This document shows positions 30,094-39,500 of a DNA stretch of 64,000 bases, in pieces. A program made the position numbers and the translations under genes. The notes under the pieces are model-generated. The model was not told the origin of the DNA, searched no databases, and was given only the letters and a program-made list of their open reading frames with translations. The DNA comes from Flavobacteriales bacterium (lineage in GTDB: Bacteria > Bacteroidota > Bacteroidia > Flavobacteriales_D > Sanyastnellaceae). Numbering within the stretch: the first letter of the stretch is position 1; each line of letters begins with the position of its first letter. The stretch is taken from positions 62,001 to 126,000 of the forward strand of contig JAQWTJ010000038.1 of the NCBI GenBank assembly GCA_029242765.1, in the 5' to 3' direction.

Positions 30094-32553
30094 ATGAGAT
30101 GGAGGAATTTTGTTTTTTGGATGCTGTTTTTACAGGCCAATTCGCTCCTGTTTGCGATCAACAATAGGCCGCCGTTAGCCGACTCCACCCTGGTGCTTAC
30201 TGAAGCGATGGTGGACCCCACGCCGGCCTGGGGTTGTCCACCAGTGGAATATGTTGAGGTGTTCAACCCGGGACCTTCTGCAGTGGACTTGTCGTTATGG
30301 ACATTGGAAATCGGCGGGTCGACGCGTGAGATGGGGCCGGAAATGCTCGACGCTGGTGAGGTGGCGCTTCTTTTTGCAGCGGCCAATTCGGCCCTGTTTG
30401 ATGCGTGGCCCGGTTCGAAAATAGCGCTCTACTCTTTGCCCGCCTTGAGCAACGCTGGCGGTGTCGTCCAGCTGCGCGGTCCGTGGGGGGTCGTCGACCG
30501 GCTCGAACACCAGGGCCAAGCTCTTGATGGTCAGGCATGGGAGCGTTTGCGTGCCGAAGATTGTGGGGCATTTGTGAATTGGCGGGTTTCCGGCTCGGGG
30601 TGCGGCTCGCCGGGAACTTTTGTGCCCGCTCCAGCGCCGGGCATTCCCTCTGGCCCCGTGGACTGGACGTGGATCCCTCGGGGCAGCGATGCGGCCGAAG
30701 TTCAGTTCAACCGGCCCCTCCATCCGCTCGCTCGTGAGCACGTGACGGCCTTTCTTGGGGGCGTGCCCTGCGCATTGGATTGGCTTTCCGATGAGGCCGT
30801 TGTCTTGCGGTGGTCGGACCGCGTTCCTTTTGGTTCATCTCATTTGGTGATCGGCCCTTGGGTGGGGTGCCATGCAGGGGCGGTGTCACAGTGGACCAGC
30901 GGGACGGTTGATCGTTATCCCAGCCCCGGACCTGGCGATTTGGTGGTCACAGAAATCCTTGCCGACCCCATTTTTTCCGACCCCTTCAACGGTTCGGAAG
31001 CCTTTGAGTTATGGAATGCATCGAGCCGGACCATGGACCTTGGTGGTCTGCAATGGCAGGCTGGCGGGAGCTCCGCCTTAGCCTCACCCTCCCGCCGTAT
31101 TGTCTTAGCTCCTGGGGAAGCTGTTGTGTTCGCTGAGCATCCCGATCGCTTGCTCCCGGCATCGGGATTCCATGTGGAAAGTTCTACGGCATGGCCCGAG
31201 CTTGCCAATATAGGTGGACTTCTAAATATAATGGTATTGGGCGGTCAGACCGTGTCAATTTCTGAATACGGACCGGGCCTTCAGCCCTTGCCCGAGGCGG
31301 CCGCTCAAGGGCTCAGCCTCCAACGCGAGTTTGACGATAGCGGTCGCTGGGCCTGGCGCGCTTCCTCGGCGGCTGTACCAGAGAGCTGGGGGGCTGTTGA
31401 TTTCACCTTCGAGCAGTACCAGCACCAGCGCCTCCCTTGCGGCTCTCCAAAGGGCTTCGGACTGGAGCAGAATGCACCCGGTGCCCCTGATTGCTTAACC
31501 GTTTACTTTGACGCCTTGCCTGCTCTGCCCGCACCCTCCGCCAGGCTTGATGACTCGCCACTGGAGGATGGCATATGGGATGGCCGCATGTGGCGTTCAA
31601 ATCTGGCGGCCTCCGCCTTGAGAGGGTCGCCGCCAGAAACCTCTCTACAGGCCTTGAGTTGGCACGGAGCTAAGGGCGAACTTCTGGTCAGCCTCCCGGT
31701 GGTGCGACCGCCTGATGCGCCCCTCCTCTCACCGTCAACCATTGAAGTCACAGAGCTCCTCTTTGAAGCTTCGTCCCACGGCGAGGAGTTCATCGAAGTG
31801 CGAAACTCCGGCTCAGCACCCGTCGACTTAGCCGGCCTCCAAATTGCCACAGCCCTGGACCCGTCACCGGCCGATTGGCGCATCCTTTTGGAGTCTTCCT
31901 GGATTCTTAAGCCAGGCGCCGTCCTCGCATTCTCCCCTTGCCCGCTCTGGGCGTCTGCACCATTCCCCCATTCTGGTCCGGCCTTGGCCACAGCTGAGGC
32001 ATGGCACGCTCTATCCAATGATGGAGGCGAACTGGCGTTGCGGCTTGGCACGGAAATTATCGACCGCATCCGCTGGTCTCCAGAGGACCTTGGGCCGTGG
32101 CATTCCGATGCTGAAGGCTGGTCAATTGAACGTGTTGCTTCGGGCCTTTCCAACTGGCGCCCCTGTCCGCAAGGAGCAACGCCAGGAGCACCCACCCGGT
32201 GGGCCACAGATGTGGGGACGGGTACTGCGGAGGCTGTCGAGATAGAAATGACGAGCGAGTGGATCAGTCCCGGCGGCGACATGAATTCCCACACGAGCGG
32301 CGGACTCGAAATTGCGTGGGACGGTGGCGACGCGCCCTTCTTCTTGGAGGTGCTGGTCAGCAATCCAAAAACGGGCCAGTTGGTGGCTCGACCCTTCGCG
32401 GGCCAAGTTCAGGCACAAGGTCGTTTGCATTGGAACGGCTGCAATTATCAGGGCGCCCCCTTGCCGTATGGTGTTTATGTTGTGCGCTGCAATTGGTCCG
32501 GACCTCAGGGCCGTGGCCGTGTTCAAACGGCCGTGGGCCTAGCTCGTGATTAG
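30094..32553 (+). CDS. Secreted lamin-tail-domain (LTD) repeat protein
   Basis: Repeated LTD pattern VEYVEVFNPGPSAVDLSLWTLEIGG and EEFIEVRNSGSAPVDLAGLQIAT; C-terminal GRLHWNGCNYQGAPLPYGVYVVRCNW is FlgD-Ig-like. Confidence 0.8.
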   Translation: MRWRNFVFWMLFLQANSLLFAINNRPPLADSTLVLTEAMVDPTPAWGCPPVEYVEVFNPGPSAVDLSLWTLEIGGSTREMGPEMLDAGEVALLFAAANSALFDAWPGSKIALYSLPALSNAGGVVQLRGPWGVVDRLEHQGQALDGQAWERLRAEDCGAFVNWRVSGSGCGSPGTFVPAPAPGIPSGPVDWTWIPRGSDAAEVQFNRPLHPLAREHVTAFLGGVPCALDWLSDEAVVLRWSDRVPFGSSHLVIGPWVGCHAGAVSQWTSGTVDRYPSPGPGDLVVTEILADPIFSDPFNGSEAFELWNASSRTMDLGGLQWQAGGSSALASPSRRIVLAPGEAVVFAEHPDRLLPASGFHVESSTAWPELANIGGLLNIMVLGGQTVSISEYGPGLQPLPEAAAQGLSLQREFDDSGRWAWRASSAAVPESWGAVDFTFEQYQHQRLPCGSPKGFGLEQNAPGAPDCLTVYFDALPALPAPSARLDDSPLEDGIWDGRMWRSNLAASALRGSPPETSLQALSWHGAKGELLVSLPVVRPPDAPLLSPSTIEVTELLFEASSHGEEFIEVRNSGSAPVDLAGLQIATALDPSPADWRILLESSWILKPGAVLAFSPCPLWASAPFPHSGPALATAEAWHALSNDGGELALRLGTEIIDRIRWSPEDLGPWHSDAEGWSIERVASGLSNWRPCPQGATPGAPTRWATDVGTGTAEAVEIEMTSEWISPGGDMNSHTSGGLEIAWDGGDAPFFLEVLVSNPKTGQLVARPFAGQVQAQGRLHWNGCNYQGAPLPYGVYVVRCNWSGPQGRGRVQTAVGLARD

Positions 32554-33232
32554 CGTGCAACTTCGCGTCGTGTTTGAGGGCTCACTCCATACCGCTGTGA
32601 CGACGCTCCCCGAGTGGGCCATTTGGGCCGTTTGGGGTGGTTTGGCGATGCTAGCAGTGGTTCGCACTTTGTATCCGCAGCGCTGGAAAACGATGAATTG
32701 GGCGGTGACGGATTACCGATTGGTTTCACAACTCCATCGGCAAGGCCAATTGGTTTTTGACATGGGCTGGGTGCTGCTGTTCCTTGCCGCCACCACCTTT
32801 GCTGTCTTGGGTCTAGGACAAGCTCTAGCACAACTTTCGGGCGTGAATTTCAGCATGGAGTTGGCGTGGCGGATGGTCTGCTTTTGGTGCTTGATCTGGG
32901 GCGTACGCGCTCTTTTTCTACGCGGCGTGAACGAAGTGTCTGAAGGCGGATTGCCGGCTCGAGAGTACAGTGCCAGTCACTTTTTGACGGGCCAAGTGTT
33001 CGCTATTCTCGCGGCACCGCTTGGACTTATGGCTTGGTATATTTCCGGTTCAGCGGGTGAGATCCTGTCATGGGCTTGTCTCGCCGTTTGGACGGCGGGC
33101 TGGCTGCTTCGTATAGGGCGCCTGACTTTGCTCGTTCCAGGGGTTCGCGCTCGGCCTTTTTTGATGATTGCGTACCTTTGCGGCCTTGAAATGCTTCCGG
33201 TGCTGGTCTTGATTAAGGCTTGGAATTGGTAA
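32546..33232 (+). CDS. DUF4271-type multi-pass membrane protein
   Basis: Hydrophobic multi-TM; position immediately upstream of hemD and rnpA as commonly seen in Bacteroidota. Confidence 0.7.
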   Translation: MISVQLRVVFEGSLHTAVTTLPEWAIWAVWGGLAMLAVVRTLYPQRWKTMNWAVTDYRLVSQLHRQGQLVFDMGWVLLFLAATTFAVLGLGQALAQLSGVNFSMELAWRMVCFWCLIWGVRALFLRGVNEVSEGGLPAREYSASHFLTGQVFAILAAPLGLMAWYISGSAGEILSWACLAVWTAGWLLRIGRLTLLVPGVRARPFLMIAYLCGLEMLPVLVLIKAWNW

Positions 33233-33254
33233 GCATCTAGAAAAAGACTGCAAC

Positions 33255-34001
33255 ATGGGGAACAAGATTAAGACCATTCTGATTTCCCAACCGAGGCCCG
33301 CGACTGAAAAGTCTCCGTACTTCGACTTGGCTGACAAGCACAAGCTCAAGATTGATTTCCGCAGCTTTATCCATGTAGAAGGTGTAGAAGGTCAGGAGTT
33401 TCGTCAGGAACGCATCAGTTTAGCGGATTTCCGCAATGTGATTTTCACTTCGCGCGTGGCGGTGGACCATTATTTCCGCATGGCCAGGGAATTGCGCTAC
33501 GATGTGCCGGACGACACCAAATATTTTTGCATCAGCGAGTCCACAGCTTTCTACCTGCAGAAGTACATCGTGTATCGCAAGCGAAAGATATTCTATGGCA
33601 ACCTCAGATTTCCGGAGCTTTTGCCCATCATCAAGAAGTACAAGAAGGACACTTTTCTTTTGCCATGTGCCGACATCCTCAAGGATTCCATCCCTGTCGC
33701 ATTGGACGAGGCCGGCATCAATTACTCGAAGGCTGTTATGTACAACACGGTGTGCAGCGACTTGAGTGACTTGGAGGACGTCAAGTATGACATGCTCGTG
33801 TTCTTTTCGCCAAGTGGGATCGAGAGTTTGTATAAGAACTTCCCCGGTTTCACCCAAAACGGGACCCTCATCTCGGTTTTCGGACCAACGACGCGCAAAG
33901 CAGCTGAAGAGAAGGGGCTCCGCATTGATGTTGCGGCCCCCAACCCGAAGGCTCCTTCGATGACGATGGCCATTGAGAACCACATTCTCAACAAGTCCTG
34001 A
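33255..34001 (+). CDS. hemD: Uroporphyrinogen-III synthase
   Basis: IKTILISQPRPATEKSPYFDLADKHKLKIDFRSFIHVEGV; VFFSPSGIESLYKNFPGF...ISVFGPTTRKAAEEKGLRIDVAAP. Confidence 0.9.
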   Translation: MGNKIKTILISQPRPATEKSPYFDLADKHKLKIDFRSFIHVEGVEGQEFRQERISLADFRNVIFTSRVAVDHYFRMARELRYDVPDDTKYFCISESTAFYLQKYIVYRKRKIFYGNLRFPELLPIIKKYKKDTFLLPCADILKDSIPVALDEAGINYSKAVMYNTVCSDLSDLEDVKYDMLVFFSPSGIESLYKNFPGFTQNGTLISVFGPTTRKAAEEKGLRIDVAAPNPKAPSMTMAIENHILNKS

Positions 34002-34396
34002 CGGCTCAGAGGCTCACCTTCGGCAAGACGCAGCGCCTCAAGCGCCGCAACTTGATTGACGAGGTCTTCTCGAAGGGGGCCAAACTGAAGGGCTACCCAC
34101 TAATCGCTGTAGTGCATCGCTGCACCCTACCGAAGGCTGTGCCCGTTCAATTGGCAACCCAAGTCAGCAAGCGTAGATTTAAGCGGGCGGTGGATCGCAA
34201 CCGGATTAAACGGTTGATGCGGGAGGCGTGGCGGCGCCACAAGGCCGACCTTGAAAACGAACTTTGCAGCCACGGTGCACAATATGCTGCTGTGTTCATC
34301 TTTGTAGGGAAGGAGATGCCCACACTGCAACAGCTCGACCGGTCGACGCTCGAGCTCATTAGTAAGTGGAAAGCCCTTCAAGTTGAAGCAAAATGA
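33998..34396 (+). CDS. rnpA: Ribonuclease P protein component; start codon uncertain (proposed CTG at 33998; ORF-track TTG at 34052 is too short)
   Basis: LTFGKTQRLKRRNLIDEVFSKGAKLKGYPLIAVV plus FKRAVDRNRIKRLMREAWRRHK signature; conserved N-terminus lies upstream of 34052. Confidence 0.9.
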   Translation: MTAQRLTFGKTQRLKRRNLIDEVFSKGAKLKGYPLIAVVHRCTLPKAVPVQLATQVSKRRFKRAVDRNRIKRLMREAWRRHKADLENELCSHGAQYAAVFIFVGKEMPTLQQLDRSTLELISKWKALQVEAK

Positions 34397-36066
34397 AACC
34401 GCATAAATCCAAGTTCTCAGCGGCCGTTGCTGCTTTTATTCTCGCTGCATTTGGCTTTGCAGCCACGGCTTTCACTTCAATTGCACCCCAGGGCCTGTTC
34501 GAAGTCACCAAGCATCTCGAGATATTCATTTCCGTTTTTGAAGGGGTCCATACGTATTACGTGGACGAGCCGGAGCCGGGGTCGCTCATGCGCGTGGGGA
34601 TTGATGCAATGCTCGAGTCACTCGACCCGTACACAGTGTACTATCCGGAATCGCGCATTGAAGATTTGCGTTTCATGAATACGGGGGAATACGGTGGCAT
34701 TGGCACCATGATCAGCCAAGTGGATGGGAAGACGACGATTATGGAGGTCTACGAAGACTATCCGGCGCACAAGGTGGGGTTGAGGGCCGGTGATGTGGTG
34801 GTGGAGGTGGATGGCCAAGGCATCGCCAATGGTTTAACCAATGAAGAGGTTTCGTCGTTTTTAAAAGGTCAAAGCGGCACCACTGCTCAGATTGTAATCG
34901 AACGTCCAGGCATAGACACGCCAATGCAATTCGCTGTCGAACGAGCCCAAGTCCGAGTCAAAGCCGTGCCTTTTGCAGGAACGCTCAATGACACGACGGG
35001 CTACATCTTTCTTTCGAAGTTCACCCGAGGCTCGGCTCAAGAAGTGCGCGATGCCCTGGTGACACTGAGGGACTCGTCGAAAATCAAACAATTGGTTCTG
35101 GATTTGAGAAACAACGGCGGAGGCCTACTTCGCGAGTCGATTAGCATTGTCAACTTGTTTGTGCCTAAGGGTGAAGACGTGGTGTACACGCGCGGGAAGG
35201 ACCCCTCCAAAGACAAGACTTACAGCTGCCTCAATGAGCCAATTGCCAAGGATATGCCGTTGATCGTACTGATCAATGAAAACTCAGCGAGCGCTTCAGA
35301 AATTGTGGCAGGCTCACTTCAAGATCTTGACCGGGCCGTGGTCTTGGGGACTGAGAGCTTTGGTAAGGGTTTGGTGCAGCAGACCAAGGACATGGCCTTC
35401 AACACACGACTTAAGGTTACTATTTCAAAGTACTATACCCCCAGTGGACGGTGCATTCAACGCCTAGATTATGGTGGCAAGCGCGACGATACGGGCCATG
35501 CTGTGGCGCGGGCTGACTCGTTGGTGAGCGCCTTCACCACGCGCAGCGGTCGCCCCGTAACGGACGGACGCGGCATCCTTCCAGACAGCCCCACAGAACT
35601 GCCTTACATGAGTTCCTTCGTTGAGCATTTGTATGCAGACGAGCATATTTTCAAATACGCTGTGAGCTGGGGCGTGCATCACGACAGCATCGCCGACCCG
35701 CTTGAGTTTGCATTGTCACAAGAGGATTTGCAGGGCTTTTTGGCTCACCTTGAAGCGGAGAACTTTACCTACGATTCGGAGATGAACGAAATTGTCGACG
35801 TGTTGTCGGATATCGCGGAATATGAGGGTGTTGGAACGGTGGTGAGCGAAGAGCTGCAGGCCTTGCGTTCGGCGCTGGCCTTGGATCATGCGGCCCAGCT
35901 CGAGCTTCACGGAGAGGAGATTCGCAGTGCGCTTGAAGAGGAAATTGTACTGCACTATCATTTTGCTGACGGTATGCTGGCGTACAGCCTGAAGCACGAC
36001 CCTTTGGTGGATCGCGCTTTGGAGGTGTTCGGAGCTGAGGCCGACGCCTTGCTTGCTGCCCCGTGA
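34393..36066 (+). CDS. S41-family C-terminal processing peptidase with PDZ domain
   Basis: YGGIGTMISQVDGKTTIMEVYEDYPAHKVGLRAGDVVVEVDGQGI; LVLDLRNNGGGLLRESISIVNLF; ENSASASEIVAGSLQDLDRAVVLGTESFGKGLVQ. Confidence 0.95.
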   Translation: MKPHKSKFSAAVAAFILAAFGFAATAFTSIAPQGLFEVTKHLEIFISVFEGVHTYYVDEPEPGSLMRVGIDAMLESLDPYTVYYPESRIEDLRFMNTGEYGGIGTMISQVDGKTTIMEVYEDYPAHKVGLRAGDVVVEVDGQGIANGLTNEEVSSFLKGQSGTTAQIVIERPGIDTPMQFAVERAQVRVKAVPFAGTLNDTTGYIFLSKFTRGSAQEVRDALVTLRDSSKIKQLVLDLRNNGGGLLRESISIVNLFVPKGEDVVYTRGKDPSKDKTYSCLNEPIAKDMPLIVLINENSASASEIVAGSLQDLDRAVVLGTESFGKGLVQQTKDMAFNTRLKVTISKYYTPSGRCIQRLDYGGKRDDTGHAVARADSLVSAFTTRSGRPVTDGRGILPDSPTELPYMSSFVEHLYADEHIFKYAVSWGVHHDSIADPLEFALSQEDLQGFLAHLEAENFTYDSEMNEIVDVLSDIAEYEGVGTVVSEELQALRSALALDHAAQLELHGEEIRSALEEEIVLHYHFADGMLAYSLKHDPLVDRALEVFGAEADALLAAP

Positions 36067-37604
36067 GTCGCGCCTACACCTTTTGTTTGATGGCCGTGGC
36101 CATCGCGTTGCCCCTGTCCAACCCCTTAATGAGCGTGGCCACCGGGTTGTTGGGGGCCGTGTGGATCGGGGATATGGTTTTGAACAAGGGCGGGGCTAAT
36201 CGCTGGGCGCATGCACGCGGACCAGGGGTTGTAGCGCTGGGCTTGGTGGGCTTGTATGCCTTGCACGTGTTGGGCATGGCGTGGAGTTCTGATGTGAATT
36301 ACGGCCTGCACGATTTGAATGCGAAGTTGCCCATGCTCGCTTTGGGGCTTGCCGGCGCTTTTTCGTTGGAGCACGCCATGCCTCGGAAAGTTCTTATTTC
36401 ATTTCTTGTCGCCGTTCTGCTTGCCTTGGCCGGTTTGTTGGTCAATGCTGCATTGTTCATGCCCGAGTTCGGTTCTGGGCGGGGCGTCTCGGTCTACATC
36501 TCGCACGTACGATTTGGGATGATGCTCGCCTTTGCGGTGGTGGTGGCTCGCAGCCTCGCCGGTGACAAACGCTGGTGGGCCGCAGTGCTGCTCGCAGTTG
36601 TGGCGGGCCTGTGGTGGATGCAAGCTGTGACGGGCTTCGTTCTTCTAGCAGCCCTGTTGCCATGGTGGGCCTTGCCTCGCGCGTGGTCTTCAAGGCGAAA
36701 ACTATGGATTGGGGCGACTGGAGGTGTGACCATCGCCTTGGCGGCCGCGGTTTTTTTGGCAGTTGGACCGTCCATGGCGAGCCCGCCCGCGGACGTTTCA
36801 CAACTTCCGACGCATTCTGCAGCGGGCGAGCGCTATGTGCATGTCGATGGCACGCACACCCAGGAAAACGGGCATTGGGTTTGGGTGGAAGTGGCGTGGG
36901 GAGAATTGGCACACGCTTGGAATCAGCGGAGTACGCTGAATTTTAACGGTGAGAATTTGAAAGGGGCCCCTCTTTCCGGAACGCTCATCCGATTCCTCGC
37001 TTCCAAAGGTGCACCGAAGGATGCGCTCGGCGTGGCGGCATTGACGGATGAGGAGGTGGCGGCGATTGAGGCCGGTGTTCCGTCGATCGTCGAGCTGCAC
37101 GGCAGCGGCCTTGTGGTGCGATGGAATCGCTTTCAGTTCGCTATGGGGCGCTGGCAGGATGGCCAAGGCGTGGGGGGGAGTTCTGCCCTTCAGCGGCTCG
37201 AACATCTTCGCGCTGCATGGGCTGTGGTGCAAACTAGTCCGTGGGTTGGGGTGGGTTCAGGCGATGTGGCCCAGGCGACAGCACGCGGCTATGAGGCAAT
37301 TGATTCGCAGCTCGCTCCGGCCTACCGTCACCGTGCGCACAACCAGTATTTGGCCCTGTGGGAAGCTTTTGGTGTGACGGGGCCTGTGTTGCTCATTGCG
37401 CTGCTTGTGCTTGCCGTCCGCTTGGGCTTGCGACGCGATGATGGCTCGGGCGATGCCGATGATTCTGGCAATCTATTGGTGGCTTTTACCGTGATGCTTG
37501 CCTTGGCATTTTTGACAGAAGACACCCTCGAGACGCAGTCCGGTGTGACACTGGTGGCATGGGGCTTGGTACTGCTCAGCGGTGGTGGGCGTGAAGCCGC
37601 ATAA
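36063..37604 (+). CDS. O-antigen ligase-like polytopic membrane protein
   Basis: Multi-TM with YRHRAHNQYLALWEAFGVTGPVLL signature of the Wzy/WaaL family. Confidence 0.8.
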   Translation: MSRAYTFCLMAVAIALPLSNPLMSVATGLLGAVWIGDMVLNKGGANRWAHARGPGVVALGLVGLYALHVLGMAWSSDVNYGLHDLNAKLPMLALGLAGAFSLEHAMPRKVLISFLVAVLLALAGLLVNAALFMPEFGSGRGVSVYISHVRFGMMLAFAVVVARSLAGDKRWWAAVLLAVVAGLWWMQAVTGFVLLAALLPWWALPRAWSSRRKLWIGATGGVTIALAAAVFLAVGPSMASPPADVSQLPTHSAAGERYVHVDGTHTQENGHWVWVEVAWGELAHAWNQRSTLNFNGENLKGAPLSGTLIRFLASKGAPKDALGVAALTDEEVAAIEAGVPSIVELHGSGLVVRWNRFQFAMGRWQDGQGVGGSSALQRLEHLRAAWAVVQTSPWVGVGSGDVAQATARGYEAIDSQLAPAYRHRAHNQYLALWEAFGVTGPVLLIALLVLAVRLGLRRDDGSGDADDSGNLLVAFTVMLALAFLTEDTLETQSGVTLVAWGLVLLSGGGREAA

Positions 37605-37606
37605 CC

Positions 37607-38731
37607 TTAGCGCGGCATTTCGAGCGCGGCGTATATTTCTTCGGCGCTCAAGTCTAGCTGCCCTGCGTTGTTCAGCCTTGAGGCTGTGAGCCAATCAGCT
37701 TGAGGCCCGAGCGGCGCCCACCGTTTAGCCCACATGGGCGCTTCCCCTTGGTACAAGCCCAGACAGCGCGTGCCGCAACCCGCAGCAATGTGGAGTGGTC
37801 CGGTGCTCGAGGCGACGAAGCTATGGGCCCGGCTAATCAATGCAATCAATTGGGTGAGCGAAAGCTGGCCCGTTGAGTCGACCATATCTTCAGTCTGCCA
37901 ATTGAAGGCGTCGCGAAAATTTCGGCCTTCGTCTTCTGTTCCGGTGATTACAACGCGGCGCCCACCGGCAACAATCATATCGGCAAGTTGAGCGTAAGAT
38001 TCAATGGCCAAGTTGCCGGCACTGCCGTGCGACCCGGGGTGCAGCAGCACGGGCGGCTGCTCTCCAATGAAGCGGTTGACCAATTTGCTTTCGGCGCTCG
38101 TAAGTGCAGCGCTCGCTTTCGACGCCTCAAGCCGGGTGGCGCCGGTGAGCTCGACGGGCATGATACCCCAGCGATCGAGCAGTTCAATGCCGTGTTTTGC
38201 TTCGTGGCGGACCGACCGCTTTCGTCCTCCCCACGTCCGGTCGTTTGCACCAAAAAAGGTGTGCAAACGCCGGCCGGTGGCAGCCACGCGTCCTATGCTC
38301 GCCTCGTTCACGGCGCGCAGCACGGCACGGTCCGGGAAGGCGAGCACCGCCGCGTCGAAACGCCCGGCGCCTAGATCGGTCGAGCTGTCCCAAAGGATGA
38401 CCTCATCAACGAAGGGACTACAAGCGACGACGGGCGCCGCATAGGGGCGAACGCAGAAGGCCACATGGGTGGAGGGCCGGGCGGCCTTGAGGGCTGCGGC
38501 AATGGGCAAACTGAGCACGACATCGCCGATGGCATCTGTGCGACATACGAGCACCCGTTTGAGGGGTCGCCCCCGCCACAAGGCGCGCAACATTTGCAGC
38601 TTGCGTCGCGTGGCGAAGGCACTCCGTCGGGCAATCACCCAGCCGGTTCGTCCATCGCGAAAACCGCCCTTCAGAAGGTACGTCTTGATCCACTGGGCAA
38701 CGACTTTGACGCCACCCATCAACCGACTCAC
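37607..38731 (-). CDS. Glycosyltransferase family 9 (heptosyltransferase-like)
   Basis: VLVCRTDAIGDVVLSLPIAAALKAARPSTHVAFCVRPYAAPVV; LLHPGSHGSAGNLAIESYAQLAD; SSTGPLHIAAGCGTRCLGLY. Confidence 0.88.
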   Translation of the reverse strand: MSRLMGGVKVVAQWIKTYLLKGGFRDGRTGWVIARRSAFATRRKLQMLRALWRGRPLKRVLVCRTDAIGDVVLSLPIAAALKAARPSTHVAFCVRPYAAPVVACSPFVDEVILWDSSTDLGAGRFDAAVLAFPDRAVLRAVNEASIGRVAATGRRLHTFFGANDRTWGGRKRSVRHEAKHGIELLDRWGIMPVELTGATRLEASKASAALTSAESKLVNRFIGEQPPVLLHPGSHGSAGNLAIESYAQLADMIVAGGRRVVITGTEDEGRNFRDAFNWQTEDMVDSTGQLSLTQLIALISRAHSFVASSTGPLHIAAGCGTRCLGLYQGEAPMWAKRWAPLGPQADWLTASRLNNAGQLDLSAEEIYAALEMPR

Positions 38732-38779
38732 GCGCCGCCCTTTTGAAAAAGAAGACTCAGCCCAAATACGCCCAAACTT

Positions 38780-39400
38780 CTAGATTTGATCGTAATGCGT
38801 TTGGGCGGAGGGGTAGCTGAAGTGCAGCAAGTTGCCGGCCAGATGAACGATTTCTCCATCCAATTCATCAGAGAATATGAGTTGCTCGTGCAAATCACCT
38901 TCCCAATGTGCCAACCCTTTGCGCCACAAACGCACCTTCCGATCGGGGTACCAGCCGCTGTGCCACACCCACACGCCGCAATACTGCGTCAGCCTGTTCA
39001 TTTTGGCACCGACCACTTCACGCTTTGTTGATAATCCATCTGTCGACTCCTGTTCGGGCAATCCAGATAAAAAGCCGATGATAGAAGAAACAAGGGTGTC
39101 GGAGAGGACCTCGTCGGCGTCCACGCTCAGAATCCAATCCTCTTGAGCTTGCTCATTGGCCCAGTTCTTTGTGGCTGAGTAGCCTTCCCATTCCCGGAGG
39201 TACACACGAGCTCCCGCTTGTTCGGCAATTTTTCGCGTCCGGTCTGAGCTGTGGCTATCCACCACCACAATGTCGCTGGATACGCGTCGCGCCGCCTCGA
39301 TGCACGCCCCAATATTGTGAGCCTCGTTGCGGGTGATGATCACCACGGATAGCGGTGGCGCAGCAGAAAGCGCGTCGGCGACTGAAGAAATTTCGGGCAC
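38780..39400 (-). CDS. Glycosyltransferase family 2 (LPS core glycosyltransferase-like)
   Basis: LSVVIITRNEAHNIGACIEAARRVSSDIVVVDSHSSDRT; WILSVDADEVLSDTLV; GTG start proposed at 39400. Confidence 0.87.
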   Translation of the reverse strand: MPEISSVADALSAAPPLSVVIITRNEAHNIGACIEAARRVSSDIVVVDSHSSDRTRKIAEQAGARVYLREWEGYSATKNWANEQAQEDWILSVDADEVLSDTLVSSIIGFLSGLPEQESTDGLSTKREVVGAKMNRLTQYCGVWVWHSGWYPDRKVRLWRKGLAHWEGDLHEQLIFSDELDGEIVHLAGNLLHFSYPSAQTHYDQI

Positions 39401-39472
39401 GGGAAGGGGCAAGCTGGGGCGAAAGTTAGTCGCTCGTTGAAAACACGCGCCCAACCGCACTGCAGATGGGGT

Positions 39473-39480
39473 TAATTTTG
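39473..39480 (+). promoter_or_regulatory. Candidate -7 box TAATTTTG for purD
   Basis: Exact TAnnTTTG 20 nt upstream of the purD ATG. Confidence 0.45.
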
Positions 39481-39500
39481 ATCTAGAATTTGAACAAGGA

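Noticed and set aside
29988-30386. N-terminal extension of the asd ORF to 30386
   Set aside because: The extension is repetitive non-family sequence overlapping the divergent LTD gene; homologous sequence starts after MATQTTSRKQN at 29987.
31503-32363. 286-aa minus-strand ORF antisense to the lamin-tail gene
   Set aside because: Low-complexity Ser/Arg/Pro-rich shadow translation; the plus strand has a signal peptide and repeated LTD motifs.
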